From Enterococcus hermanniensis (lineage in GTDB: Bacteria; Bacillota; Bacilli; Lactobacillales; Enterococcaceae), in assembly GCF_001885945.1 (NCBI RefSeq), contig NZ_JXKQ01000005.1, positions 1 to 64,000 on the forward strand: a stretch of 64,000 nt of DNA, given 5' to 3'. Under the pieces are notes generated by a model. The model was not told where the DNA came from. It saw only the letters and a program-made list of their open reading frames with translations, and did no database searches. Shown here piece after piece: positions 36,164-44,900 of this stretch (positions are counted from its first letter, which is position 1; each line of letters begins with the position of its first letter). The translations under genes were made by a program, and so were the position numbers.

Positions 36164-36177
36164 ATGTATCCGTTTAC
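36164..36177 (-). promoter_or_regulatory. cre (CcpA-binding) site in the cellobiose operon promoter
   Basis: Minus strand TGTAAACGGATACA matches 13 of 14 positions of TGWNANCGNTNWCA. It lies 7-8 nt downstream of a TATGAT -10 box, overlapping the transcription start, the usual position for carbon catabolite repression. Confidence 0.72.
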
Positions 36178-36306
36178 ATATTTATCATAAAGGATAGTTT
36201 GCATAATAGATATAGTTCTGAAACAGACAGAAACATGTTCCAAACAAAAAAACAAACTTTTCATTTTAAATAAATTTTTTACCTTTTTTAGCAATTTATA
36301 CCGATA

Positions 36307-36366
36307 AAAAAGGCAAAGAAAATGATGCTCAAGGAGATCACTCGCCTGTCGCATCATTTTCTCTTT
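36307..36366 (-). terminator. Probable terminator of the RpiR-type regulator gene
   Basis: Minus-strand arms AAAGAGAAAATGATG and CATCATTTTCTTT (one bulge) enclose ~24 nt and are followed by GCCTTTTTT; overlaps the 3' end of the coding region. Confidence 0.6.
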
Positions 36367-37099
36367 GATATGCTTGATGAGCTAAAATTTCTAAGAGAGC
36401 GATCACCGGAACTTGAGTGGTTAAGTTGATCGATTGATCAGTAGGATCGGGACCAGAAACATCAGGCATATAATAAGAAATATTTTGATCTGCCATATTC
36501 GCAATGATAGAATGTTGATCATTGGTAATACTCAATACTTCTGCTCCATAACGTTTGAAATCCTCAATTTGCTTGATCAGTTCTTGTGTTCGACCAGAAA
36601 CGGATAAAACAATCACCAATGTCGTATCTAAGCCTCGTTTAGGAACTGGAATAAATGGGTCGGTGATCGAATACGCATTAAATTGTAAATTAGAAAAATA
36701 GCGGGCTCCGTATGTTCCTAAAATACCGCTGGTCCCGATTCCAGTAAAGACAAGGTGTTTGTTCGATAGAATCAAATCAACCGCCGGGTCCAAAACGGCA
36801 TGGTAACTCTCATTATTCACTTTTTTTAAAAAAGCATCCACATGGACATTGGCTTCATAAAAAGCTTCAAAAGATTGTCTGCCTTGTTTCAATTTGTCTT
36901 TTAGTGCGAACTTAAATTCCGAATATCCTGAAAAACCTAACTTATTTAAACAACGTAAAATGGTGGAAGTCGACACATGGCAATGGTCCGAAAGCTCACG
37001 AATCGTCAACCCATTGACTTCTTCTAAGTGTTCGATAATAAAGGTGTAAACGACGAGTTCTAACTCGTTTAATTCTTTTACTTTTTCTGAATCAAACAA
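36338..37099 (-). CDS. MurR/RpiR-family transcriptional regulator (HTH + SIS)
   Basis: The 253-aa protein has an N-terminal RpiR HTH (GLTIRELSDHCHVSTSTILRCLNKLGFSGYSEFKFALK, residues ~30-68) and a C-terminal SIS sugar-phosphate-binding domain (~105-240: VFTGIGTSGILGTYGARYFSNL, VIVLSVSGRTQELI, VLSITNDQHSIIA). Members sense phosphorylated sugars. The start is a TTG 10 nt after GGAG. It lies directly upstream of the cellobiose PTS operon on the same strand and likely controls it. Confidence 0.9.
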   Translation of the reverse strand: MFDSEKVKELNELELVVYTFIIEHLEEVNGLTIRELSDHCHVSTSTILRCLNKLGFSGYSEFKFALKDKLKQGRQSFEAFYEANVHVDAFLKKVNNESYHAVLDPAVDLILSNKHLVFTGIGTSGILGTYGARYFSNLQFNAYSITDPFIPVPKRGLDTTLVIVLSVSGRTQELIKQIEDFKRYGAEVLSITNDQHSIIANMADQNISYYMPDVSGPDPTDQSINLTTQVPVIALLEILAHQAYQRENDATGE

Positions 37100-37246
37100 A
37101 TGCTCTCAACTCCTAAATAAATCTACAATCGGTTATTATTATCCCATATAAAACAAAAATAACACAGTTAATCGATACTTTTGTATATCTTATGAGATAA
37201 ATCAGGTACACTATTCTTAACAAAAAGAACTAAAGGAGGCGTCACA

Positions 37247-38050
37247 ATGATCCAAGCTATTGCTGTCGATATGGATGGAACCTTTTTAAAATCAGATAAT
37301 ACGTATGATGTGTCTCGTTTTAAACAGATTTTTGAACAACTAGAAAAGCGTGACATCCATTTTGTCGTTGCTAGTGGCAACCAATATTATCAATTAAAAT
37401 CTTTCTTCCCAACGCACCAAGACCAAATCACCTTTGTCTCTGAAAATGGTGCACTAGTGTTTGAATCCGATCGACTTTTGCGGAGTAATCAATTTTCTAC
37501 TGAGGTTGTCCAACGAATGCTAACTTTTTTAGCAAATCATGATTTGGACTTAAATGTGATTGTTTGTGGCATCGCTTCTGCCTATATTTTGAAAACGACA
37601 CCAAAAGACATCTATGATATCGCAAAAATATATTATCATCGTTTAGAGACCTTAGATTCTTTTGATCACTTGCCTACTGATCCGATTGTAAAATTCGCCT
37701 TGAATCTACCTATCGAAAAAGTTGCAGATTTTGTAATCGAAATCAATGCTGCTTTTCAAGGAGAAGTCAAAGCTGTCGCTAGCGGCCATGGCAGTGTGGA
37801 TATTATTATTCCTGGTATGAACAAAGGTCGGGCACTTGAATGGTTACTGGACCGTTGGAACTTACAACCAGATCAGCTGATTGCTTTTGGCGATGCCAAC
37901 AATGATCTTGAGATGCTCGCTTTAACCCAAAATAGTTATGCGATGGAAAGTAGCAGTCCTGCATTAATCAAGACTGCTAAACATCGAGCGCCTTCGAACA
38001 ATGCTTCTGGTGTATTAGAGATTTTAGAAAAGAGACTAGCAACTAAATAA
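37247..38050 (+). CDS. Cof-type HAD-IIB sugar-phosphate phosphatase
   Basis: The 267-aa HAD phosphatase has motif I IAVDMDGTFL (residues 5-14), motif II VVASGNQYY, a C2B cap in the middle, Lys in GMNKGRALEWL and motif IV FGDANNDLEMLAL. It probably dephosphorylates sugar phosphates or cofactors. AAAGGAGG is 8 nt before the ATG. Divergent from the RpiR-type regulator, so it may help limit sugar-phosphate stress from the PTS operon; that is inference. Confidence 0.9.
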   Translation: MIQAIAVDMDGTFLKSDNTYDVSRFKQIFEQLEKRDIHFVVASGNQYYQLKSFFPTHQDQITFVSENGALVFESDRLLRSNQFSTEVVQRMLTFLANHDLDLNVIVCGIASAYILKTTPKDIYDIAKIYYHRLETLDSFDHLPTDPIVKFALNLPIEKVADFVIEINAAFQGEVKAVASGHGSVDIIIPGMNKGRALEWLLDRWNLQPDQLIAFGDANNDLEMLALTQNSYAMESSSPALIKTAKHRAPSNNASGVLEILEKRLATK

Positions 38051-38059
38051 AGAGACAAA

Positions 38060-38092
38060 AAAGAGAACCCGAAAATTTATCAGGTTCTCTTT
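38060..38092. terminator. Bidirectional terminator between the HAD gene and the 38091 gene
   Basis: AAAGAGAACC and GGTTCTCTTT pair perfectly around 13 nt, with A/T flanks. Confidence 0.85.
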
Positions 38093-39164
38093 ATTTGTGT
38101 TTACGTTTAATGGCTTTTTTTATACCGACACGATAAACTTTCGGAATCGCTAAAAAAAAGTTTTCGGTAAACTGATAGTTTTGATGTTTATCAATAATAA
38201 AAAGAATCAGTTCAGCATTGCCATATTTTTTTTGGTGGAATAATTCAAAACTATGAATTTTTCTTTGGGCTTTTTCTGGCTCTTTTAAACCTACTAAAAA
38301 CGAGAGCAAGTCATCAAAATAACGTTGTTTGGCTTCATCATAGTCTTCTGTTCCATATCGTTTTAATTGAATGAAATCCGTTAATTTATGTCCCCAAAAT
38401 TGTCGTTCGTAGTAAACCGGAGATTGGATATCCCGTTGAAAATCATTCAAGTAAGTTTCAAATACTTGTTTATTTGCTAGAAATTTCTTTTCTTTACGAT
38501 CAAAAACTTCGCGATCTACTTGATTGATTTCTGTCAAAACGTTTAAATAATCACCAATAAAGATCGGCATGTTTGCTTGGCGAAAATGCAAAATTCGTTC
38601 TGCCAATTTTTGGTTCAAAGGCAAGGGTTTGCGTAACGTCGTATTCCGATAATACGAAAATACATAACGTTGCCACAAATCTTCTGGAAAACAATGACCA
38701 CTTTCTGTCAACCAGAGCAATTCATCGAGTGCCAAATCGACATGTGCTACACCTTTTTTGATTTCCTCAGCCACTTGCTGTGAAATTCCTAGATGATCTT
38801 TAAAATGCTGGATCCCTAAACGAATCTCTTGCTGCTTGATTTTTGATTCAATCACAAATTGATACTTCAATGGACGTCCACAAGCACACTTTAATTGACT
38901 CCGAATCCCTCTTTCATAGTCATCATCAATATTCAATGCAACAAATTCCCAATCTGACGTTTCCAAATATTGCTTTTGTAAGAACATTGAACGAACTTGG
39001 TATTTACGTTGTTGATTAACTAGCTCTTGCTGGTCTTCAGTCAGTGTCTCAAATAGTGCTTTTCGTGCTGCTCCCGAATAGGTTACGTGACATTCTGTCG
39101 GATAATCATTCAAGCCATAACTTCTTGGATACCAGTGCTCATAAATTTCTAAATAATTATCCAT
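38091..39164 (-). CDS. Hypothetical 357-aa protein with a CxC-G motif
   Basis: I do not recognise a family with certainty. The protein is soluble and rich in aromatic and basic residues. A segment near residues 92-125 (KCACGRPLKYQFVIESKIKQQEIRLGIQHFKDHLGI) looks like a small metal-binding or helicase-associated element seen in some Firmicutes proteins of unknown function. The rest is helical with many Tyr/Phe/Arg and a very basic C terminus (GIKKAIKRKHK), suggesting nucleic-acid contact. AAAGAG is 7 nt before the ATG. Followed by a terminator; the small acidic gene lies 18 nt upstream. Confidence 0.68.
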   Translation of the reverse strand: MDNYLEIYEHWYPRSYGLNDYPTECHVTYSGAARKALFETLTEDQQELVNQQRKYQVRSMFLQKQYLETSDWEFVALNIDDDYERGIRSQLKCACGRPLKYQFVIESKIKQQEIRLGIQHFKDHLGISQQVAEEIKKGVAHVDLALDELLWLTESGHCFPEDLWQRYVFSYYRNTTLRKPLPLNQKLAERILHFRQANMPIFIGDYLNVLTEINQVDREVFDRKEKKFLANKQVFETYLNDFQRDIQSPVYYERQFWGHKLTDFIQLKRYGTEDYDEAKQRYFDDLLSFLVGLKEPEKAQRKIHSFELFHQKKYGNAELILFIIDKHQNYQFTENFFLAIPKVYRVGIKKAIKRKHK

Positions 39165-39182
39165 GCTTAAACTCTTTCGTAC

Positions 39183-39449
39183 TTATTTCTTTGAATCAAA
39201 TTTCTCTTCGATTTCTCTAATTACTTTTTTCGCTTCATCTTTCAATGACGTATGAGGGGTTTCTTCTTCAACAGCATTTGAGCCAGATTGCGCAGGCTCT
39301 TTCTCTCCGCCTGCCATCTCGCCAGCTAAAGCTTCTGGTTTATCTTGCGTATCACTTGAATTAGTTCCAGCTAAAGCAACATCCTCATCTGTTTTCGGTG
39401 CCATTGAACCGCGTAAGCGTGGTTCTTTTTCGTTATTATAATTTGTCAT
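39183..39449 (-). CDS. Small hydrophilic acidic hypothetical protein
   Basis: The 88-aa protein is low in hydrophobic residues and rich in Glu, Lys, Ala, Gly, Ser and Thr, likely disordered except for a C-terminal helix (LKDEAKKVIREIEEKFD). No signal peptide or cysteine. GGAG lies 9 nt before the ATG, and the short distance to the 38091-39164 gene suggests cotranscription. No function can be assigned. Confidence 0.62.
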   Translation of the reverse strand: MTNYNNEKEPRLRGSMAPKTDEDVALAGTNSSDTQDKPEALAGEMAGGEKEPAQSGSNAVEEETPHTSLKDEAKKVIREIEEKFDSKK

Positions 39450-39534
39450 TCACTTTCACTCCTTTTATTTCATCAATCAAAAATAGAACTTCTTGTTTTT
39501 GTATTTTAACCGAAAGCTGCTTAGAAAGCCAAAG

Positions 39535-41184
39535 TTAGCTTTTTTGCTGCCAGAAACGATACCCACACCATAAGAATAATGAAAACCAGCTCAACGTGCA
39601 AAAGATAAAAACAAACATCATATAACTTGGTGGATCATAACGCAGATGAATGGTGTTTTTTCCAGGCTTTTGTTGGATAGTTGGTAAGCCGATATTGGAT
39701 CGTTTTATCGGTGTAATTTCTGTTGTCCCTGAAATTAATTTAGAATAATGATATAGAATTACTGGCAGTTGAATTTCCCCAGTCTTTTCTGCTTGCCAAG
39801 TCAGTTCCAAATGATTATCTATGATCGTTTTAGAAAAGATTGGTGATTGCTCCAATATTTGTTCTTCATAGCTAACATATTTGTTATTGGCATCACCATG
39901 ATAAATCGGCAAATAATCTGGACTAGATTTTTGAACGGTTCTCAAAGCTTCCCCTAAATCATTCGAAAAGAAACTTTGGCGTGCTGCTTTTTCAGAACTT
40001 GTAACAAAGGTATGTTTGCTCACTAAGGAACGGCTTTCCCAAAGGGACAATTCTTGTTGATTGTTTTTTAAATTTTGTCCAATACTCAGCATACTTAAGG
40101 CAATTAAAACAAATGAGAGGATTTTTCTTGCTCTCAATTCATGGATGATAGAGGCAAAAAAGAATAAGTAGAGAACTGTAAACGGAGCAAAAAAGCGAAA
40201 AGGAAATTGGATCAAGGAGACAAACGGTATTTGATGCGCCACCATCCAAGTCCAAGGAATCAAGCTAGTTGAAAGAAGTAAAAATAGTCCACTCAGCAAT
40301 AGCAGCTGCTTAGTAAATGTTGAAATAGCTTTCCAGTATACCAAACAAATGATTAAACCGATTACTAATAATAACCGCAAGCATCCAGGATATTCTAACC
40401 AATAAAAGCCTTTCAAATTAATTGCCTTTTCACTCATTTGAGCATTGACGAAAGGCATTTTTAATTGGTCGCTTGTTTCTATCACAATCAAACTGATCCA
40501 CACATTGATGGATAAACAAAGATAAATAAAAATTGCTTTAAATATATCGATAATCGCCCGTTTCCATTGATGCTTTGCGTAGGAGATAAAAAAGGGTAGA
40601 TAGATCAAACCCAACATTACTGCCGTCAACATATGGATTTGGGTCATCAAAGCCATCGATACACCCATTTTGATAAAAGGAAAGCGGGAATTTTTCAAAT
40701 CAACGATTGGGATCAAACAAAGTGGCAAGATAGCCGTTCCCCAACTAGTAAATCCCTGATTTAAGACCCAATAATTAATACTATATGTAGTCATGAAAAT
40801 AATTGAAGTAAACAAGGCCGTATTCTGATTAAGCTTCGCATAAGTCAATAATTTAAATAACGAACAACCAGCGATCACATACACAAGAAAATTTGAGAGA
40901 ACTTGATAATGAAACCAACTTCCTGCTAGTAATACAAGAACACCCTGAAAATAGGCAAATACTGGTCCGTAGACTGCATTGGTGATTCTTCCCGATTGTT
41001 GAAAGCCAAAAATCGAAATGAAATAACTAAAATGCCCGGTTTTTATCTGCTGCGCTGTTTCGTAAAAACGATTGTAGTGAAAAATAGCATCGGCACCCAA
41101 AATCATTTTATGCGTCCATAACTGGGGTAGAACAAATAATCCCGCAATAATTAAGATAATTATGTAGTAATGATATTTTTTCAT
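39535..41184 (-). CDS. Polytopic membrane protein, PTPS-related/GT-C-like (YfhO-like)
   Basis: The 549-aa protein has ~10-12 helices, an extracellular C-terminal domain (~390-510) and a last helix (YMMFVFIFCTLSWFSLFLWCGYRF). The early loop HKMILGADAIFHYNRFYETAQQI carries an acidic residue placed like the catalytic Asp of GT-C lipid-linked glycosyltransferases. This layout fits the 6-pyruvoyl-tetrahydropterin-synthase-related membrane proteins, probably polyprenyl-phosphate-sugar-dependent. Donor and acceptor unknown. GGAAG is 6 nt before the ATG. No cell-wall cluster is adjacent. Confidence 0.75.
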   Translation of the reverse strand: MKKYHYYIIILIIAGLFVLPQLWTHKMILGADAIFHYNRFYETAQQIKTGHFSYFISIFGFQQSGRITNAVYGPVFAYFQGVLVLLAGSWFHYQVLSNFLVYVIAGCSLFKLLTYAKLNQNTALFTSIIFMTTYSINYWVLNQGFTSWGTAILPLCLIPIVDLKNSRFPFIKMGVSMALMTQIHMLTAVMLGLIYLPFFISYAKHQWKRAIIDIFKAIFIYLCLSINVWISLIVIETSDQLKMPFVNAQMSEKAINLKGFYWLEYPGCLRLLLVIGLIICLVYWKAISTFTKQLLLLSGLFLLLSTSLIPWTWMVAHQIPFVSLIQFPFRFFAPFTVLYLFFFASIIHELRARKILSFVLIALSMLSIGQNLKNNQQELSLWESRSLVSKHTFVTSSEKAARQSFFSNDLGEALRTVQKSSPDYLPIYHGDANNKYVSYEEQILEQSPIFSKTIIDNHLELTWQAEKTGEIQLPVILYHYSKLISGTTEITPIKRSNIGLPTIQQKPGKNTIHLRYDPPSYMMFVFIFCTLSWFSLFLWCGYRFWQQKS

Positions 41185-41288
41185 AAATAACTTCCTAACT
41201 GGTTATTTCTAGGTTAACTCTACCCCATTAGGAAGATAATTTGAAACAAAACGACTATTTCAAAAAAAAATCTATCATTTTTCAGTGG

Positions 41289-42494
41289 TTACTTTTTTTC
41301 AATTGTTAAACAGACGATTATTGTACCTGCTAAAGAGATAGTTGTTCCAATCAAAAGCATCATTGAAACAGACAAAAAGCTCAACATCTGGCCGCCTAGA
41401 AAAGAGCCCGCGATCCCCCCAATCGTATTAGCTGTCGCCATTAAAGTCTGCCCTTTAACTAAATCTTTCTGGGCGATAATTTGATTCGTATAATAAACCG
41501 AGGCCATCGTATGTAGCGCAAAACCAAACATCTGTAAACTCTGAGCCAGATTGATCAAAAAAATAGAGCCCGCAAATAAAATCAATCCTGCTTTGATCGA
41601 GAAAAAAATCGCTGCAAGTTGCATCAAGGAATGAATCCTCACGTGACGAAGCAAGTAAAAGAAAAAGAACATCGTCGGTAATTCACTGATAGCTGCTACA
41701 GATAAAGACGAGCCGACATTACTTTCTGTCCCACCCAATGGCTGCATAATTTGAAACATATAACTATTGATGATCGTATGAAAAACAAATAAGAGTGATA
41801 CCCCGATCAATAGGAACATGAAACGCTGATATTTTTTTGCAAATGCGATCAATCCAATCGGTGTTTCAGAATGATCCGATTGATGCGAACCTTCTATCGA
41901 TAACGAAGCCGAGTAAGTACCTCCTTGTTGACGCGTATCAATTGCTAAAGTCACAACTATAAAAAACAAAAATATAGCGATCAATAAATATAAAATGATC
42001 GTTGCTGAAAAACGTTCGATCAGCAAACCGGTCACGGCAGCTGCCCCCGCAAAAGCTAATGATCCTAAGCCACGAGCCAAACCAAAATTTAAGCCATATC
42101 CTCGACTAATAAAAAAAGTCCCAATTGCAATCGTCAGGGGTTGTAGCAGAACTAAACAGGCATACAGTAGAAGATAAATAAATGCTACTACTAAAAAGAC
42201 TTTTGGTAATACCAGTAACATCCCGGAGAAGATAACTAGCAATAAAGCCATCACTGCAGCAAGTTGAGACAAGCGTATCCGTTCCATTCGATCGGCAAAT
42301 GATGCCACGAACGGTTGGATAATCGCTGCCAATAAATTAGCTAACGACAATACGATACCAATTTGTCCGTTTGTAAAACCACGTGATAATAAAAAGACCG
42401 AAGTGAAGGTTCCTAATACTGAATATCCCATCCAATAAGGAACTTGCATACTGATATACTGTAAATTCAACTTAACCTGACTCGACTTTTCCAT
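41289..42494 (-). CDS. MFS transporter, oligosaccharide/nucleoside:H+ symporter-like
   Basis: The 401-aa protein has 12 helices. The N-terminal YISMQVPYWMGYSVLGTFTSVFLLSRGFTNGQIGIVLSLANLLAAIIQPFVASFADR is the MFS_1-like/LacY-type pattern, and GYGLNFGLARGLGSLAFAGAAAV is the typical TM5 region. Drug-antiporter motif C is not seen. Substrate unknown. AGGAGG lies 4-5 nt before the ATG. Monocistronic between two other unrelated genes. Confidence 0.82.
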   Translation of the reverse strand: MEKSSQVKLNLQYISMQVPYWMGYSVLGTFTSVFLLSRGFTNGQIGIVLSLANLLAAIIQPFVASFADRMERIRLSQLAAVMALLLVIFSGMLLVLPKVFLVVAFIYLLLYACLVLLQPLTIAIGTFFISRGYGLNFGLARGLGSLAFAGAAAVTGLLIERFSATIILYLLIAIFLFFIVVTLAIDTRQQGGTYSASLSIEGSHQSDHSETPIGLIAFAKKYQRFMFLLIGVSLLFVFHTIINSYMFQIMQPLGGTESNVGSSLSVAAISELPTMFFFFYLLRHVRIHSLMQLAAIFFSIKAGLILFAGSIFLINLAQSLQMFGFALHTMASVYYTNQIIAQKDLVKGQTLMATANTIGGIAGSFLGGQMLSFLSVSMMLLIGTTISLAGTIIVCLTIEKK

Positions 42495-42585
42495 ATATCC
42501 TCCTTAGAACTATTCGTTTCTTTATTATACCTGATAAAAATAAATATACTTGTTATCCATAGAAAATCATCCAAAATTTGATCAC

Positions 42586-42613
42586 TAAAAAAACCTATGA
42601 ACAATGTCATAGG
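42586..42613 (-). terminator. Terminator of the rhodanese lipoprotein gene
   Basis: CCTATGA and TCATAGG pair around 6 nt (42594-42613), followed by TTTTTTT on the minus strand. Confidence 0.85.
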
Positions 42614-42622
42614 CTGTTTTTG

Positions 42623-43105
42623 CTATTCTGTTACCCAAAGTTTTGAGTCATCTTTGTATGGCCATTTCTTTGCACCATTTTCAATGATAAATAAGCGTGA
42701 TTTGTCGATTCCTTCATCGATCAACAATGAGATTGTGCGTTTTGCACCTCCGCCTCCACCAGGACAGACAACATAAATTGGATTATCACTATCTTTGAAT
42801 TGGTCTGCACTGTCGACAACTAATCTTTCTAATTCTTCTGTATCGACTGGATATGCCGGAACACTAATTGAATGAGGTAGATGTCCTTTTGCATAATCTG
42901 ATTTGGGTTGAATATCAATAATTTGATAGTCTGATGGATTATCATTTTCAAGGACTTCTTTCATCTTCTCAGGTGAAATCATCTGCCAATCGATTGCGGC
43001 CTCCGCTCGATCTTCTTTGGCCTCATTTTTTTGACAACCTGTTAAAACCAAAGCAAAAATAGCTAAAACTACCACAAACAATCCACTAACTCTTTTTTTC
43101 ATCAT
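42623..43105 (-). CDS. Rhodanese-domain lipoprotein
   Basis: The 160-aa exported lipoprotein has a basic start and hydrophobic helix followed by the lipobox LVLTGC (Cys24), so it is anchored on the outer face of the membrane. The rhodanese domain shows IIDIQPKSDYAKGHLPHSISVP and the active-site loop VVCPGGGGGAKRT, in which the loop is longer and Gly-rich compared with normal six-residue loops. Such proteins may move sulfur or act as redox sensors outside the cell. It has its own terminator and a cre-like site upstream, and is divergent from the OCD/TauE operon. Confidence 0.88.
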   Translation of the reverse strand: MMKKRVSGLFVVVLAIFALVLTGCQKNEAKEDRAEAAIDWQMISPEKMKEVLENDNPSDYQIIDIQPKSDYAKGHLPHSISVPAYPVDTEELERLVVDSADQFKDSDNPIYVVCPGGGGGAKRTISLLIDEGIDKSRLFIIENGAKKWPYKDDSKLWVTE

Positions 43106-43554
43106 AGATGCCTTCTTCCATTTATATTTTTCATTGCTCGGATGAGTCCGTACACTCTGTCGCCTTAGCTATAAGTCACCTATAGTTATCGTTTTCACAA
43201 GCGTCTTCTATAAGGGATAAAGTGGGACAAACTCACTTAGAACTTCTACATAAAATGGCGTTTCGTCGTCACAATCGTTTGAGCAAAACGATCACCTCCT
43301 AAAAATGTAAGGGTTCTCTTAATTACGAGTATATAAAAAGAAAGCATAATTTTCAATAACAATTCAATTAGAATATTATTGTTGTAAAAACTTTTAAATC
43401 AATAAAAAATATTTGATAAAATCACAATTAACAAGGATATAAATTCATTTTTAGTTTATATTTTTGAAAAATAGATTCTACTATGAAGTACTATGATTCT
43501 GGTATGTAATCGCTTATAATTTCAATATAATCACCTATTTGAAAGGAGGAAATC
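43106..43554. other. 449-bp intergenic region between the lipoprotein and OCD genes
   Basis: No gene supported. It holds a cre-like site (43184-43197), an AGTGGGACAAACTCACT-like inverted repeat near 43230, an isolated very strong Shine-Dalgarno on the minus strand (43290-43300) in front of a 5-codon frame, and AT-rich DNA up to the GGAGG of the OCD gene. Confidence 0.65.
43184..43197 (-). promoter_or_regulatory. Candidate cre site upstream of the rhodanese lipoprotein gene
   Basis: Minus strand TGAAAACGATAACT matches 13 of 14 positions of TGWAARCGYTWNCW; ~80 bp upstream of the lipoprotein start. Confidence 0.45.
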
Positions 43555-44541
43555 ATGCTATTACTATCACGTGAGGATATTATTAGTGTTTTTACGATGG
43601 ACGACGCCATTGCAGCTGACAAATTAGCGTTCCAATTATTCACGGAGAACAAAACTGACGTCCCTTTAAGAACACAAATCGTTTCAGAAAAGCAAAACGG
43701 AACCTTTCTTTTTATGCCTGCTTATGCTGCAGAGTTAGATGCTGCAGCACTAAAAATCATCAATATTTTCCCAAACAATATTGATAAAGGTCTTTCTTCA
43801 GCACCCGCACAGGTCTTATTGATCGACGGAGAAACTGGATACGTGAATGCGTTATTAGATGGAGCGACTGTCACTCAACTACGAACAGGTGCGGCCTCTG
43901 GTGTTGCATTTGATGTTTTGGCTCGCAAAAAAGCCATAATCGGTGCATTGATTGGAACAGGCGGTCAAGCCGCTGCGCAATTAGAAGCGATGCTCTGTGC
44001 ACGTAAATTAGAAACAATCTATGTATTTGATCAAAATCCTGAACGAACAAAAGCTTTCGCTACTCAGATGAATTCAGCTTTAAATAAATACGGTGCTCAA
44101 ATACTGCCGGCTAGTACTTCAGATCAAGCGATTGCAAATGCTGATTTAATTGTCACTGTAACACCAGCGACCGCACCTGTTTTTGATGGCACAAAAGTCA
44201 AAGCCGGAGCGACGATCAGCTGTGTCGGCTCTTATCAACCACATATGCAAGAAATGGATCCCGTCATCCTACAACGAGCAACAAAAATATTTTTTGATTC
44301 TGAAGCAGCAGTGCTTGCAGAAGCAGGGGATATTTTGATTCCATTAGAAAATGGGCTAGTTACTAAAGATGATTTTTCCGGCGATATCGGTGAAGTCTTA
44401 ACTGGAAATGTTATGGGTCGCGAAACGGAAGAGGATATTATTGTCTTTAAAACTGTGGGAATTGGCGCACAAGATTTAGTGACTGCACAAAAGATATACG
44501 AACTTGCGCTGAAGAAAAACGTAGGAACTAACTGGGAATAA
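43555..44541 (+). CDS. Ornithine cyclodeaminase/mu-crystallin-family protein
   Basis: The 328-aa NAD(P)-binding protein belongs to the OCD family (ornithine cyclodeaminase, alanine dehydrogenase, ketimine reductase). It has LFMPAYAAELDAAALKIINIFPNN, the substrate Arg region TVTQLRTGAASGVAFDVLA, the Rossmann motif IGTGGQAAAQLEAM, and ISCVGSYQPHMQEMD with DIGEVLTG near the end. The exact substrate is unknown. GAAAGGAGG lies 7 nt before the ATG. First gene of an apparent operon with a tautomerase and a TauE/SafE exporter. Confidence 0.88.
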   Translation: MLLLSREDIISVFTMDDAIAADKLAFQLFTENKTDVPLRTQIVSEKQNGTFLFMPAYAAELDAAALKIINIFPNNIDKGLSSAPAQVLLIDGETGYVNALLDGATVTQLRTGAASGVAFDVLARKKAIIGALIGTGGQAAAQLEAMLCARKLETIYVFDQNPERTKAFATQMNSALNKYGAQILPASTSDQAIANADLIVTVTPATAPVFDGTKVKAGATISCVGSYQPHMQEMDPVILQRATKIFFDSEAAVLAEAGDILIPLENGLVTKDDFSGDIGEVLTGNVMGRETEEDIIVFKTVGIGAQDLVTAQKIYELALKKNVGTNWE

Positions 44542-44583
44542 TCAAAAATAAAAATCTTATAACATCCATTGGAGGAAAAAAAT

Positions 44584-44796
44584 ATGCCACATTTATCTGT
44601 AAAACTATATCCAGGTCGCACACCAGAAGTAAAACAAGCTTTTGCAGAAAAGCTCCAAGATTTTGTAGTAAAGGAATTAAATTGTGAACCTAATGTCGTC
44701 TCCGTTTCTTTTAAAGAGATTGAAGCAGATCAATGGAATGATGTCATCGAAGGAGAAACAGCGGGAGAAGAGATCGTCATCAAAGCTGATTTTTAG
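44584..44796 (+). CDS. 4-oxalocrotonate-tautomerase-like protein
   Basis: The 70-aa tautomerase-superfamily subunit uses its N-terminal proline (Pro2, exposed after Met removal) as the catalytic base: M-P-H-L-S-V-K-L-Y-P-G-R, with Arg at the usual position. The frame can be opened at a TTG at 44569, but only the ATG at 44584 puts Pro next to Met and is 8 nt after GGAGG. The family forms hexamers and isomerises enol/keto acids. Here it sits 42 nt after the OCD-type gene and ~100 nt before the TauE-type exporter. Confidence 0.9.
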   Translation: MPHLSVKLYPGRTPEVKQAFAEKLQDFVVKELNCEPNVVSVSFKEIEADQWNDVIEGETAGEEIVIKADF

Positions 44797-44900
44797 CTCA
44801 AACGCAATTGATAATTTATTGTTTTTTCAATCTAATAAAATTACATAAGTTTTCTTCTTTGATTATTGGTATAATCAAGAAAAATAATTAAGGAGGACTT

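Noticed and set aside
36121-36357. 78-codon frame upstream of the PTS operon
   Set aside because: It covers the promoter and cre region and the end of the RpiR-type gene, with no ribosome-binding site or protein-like composition.
43252-43299. 15-codon plus-strand frame starting ATGGCGTTTCG
   Set aside because: No Shine-Dalgarno precedes it and it is antisense to the stronger signal on the other strand.
43290-43300. Plus-strand GATCACCTCCT as a 16S rRNA 3' fragment
   Set aside because: Only 11 nt match; upstream sequence shows no further 16S similarity, so it is not an rRNA remnant.
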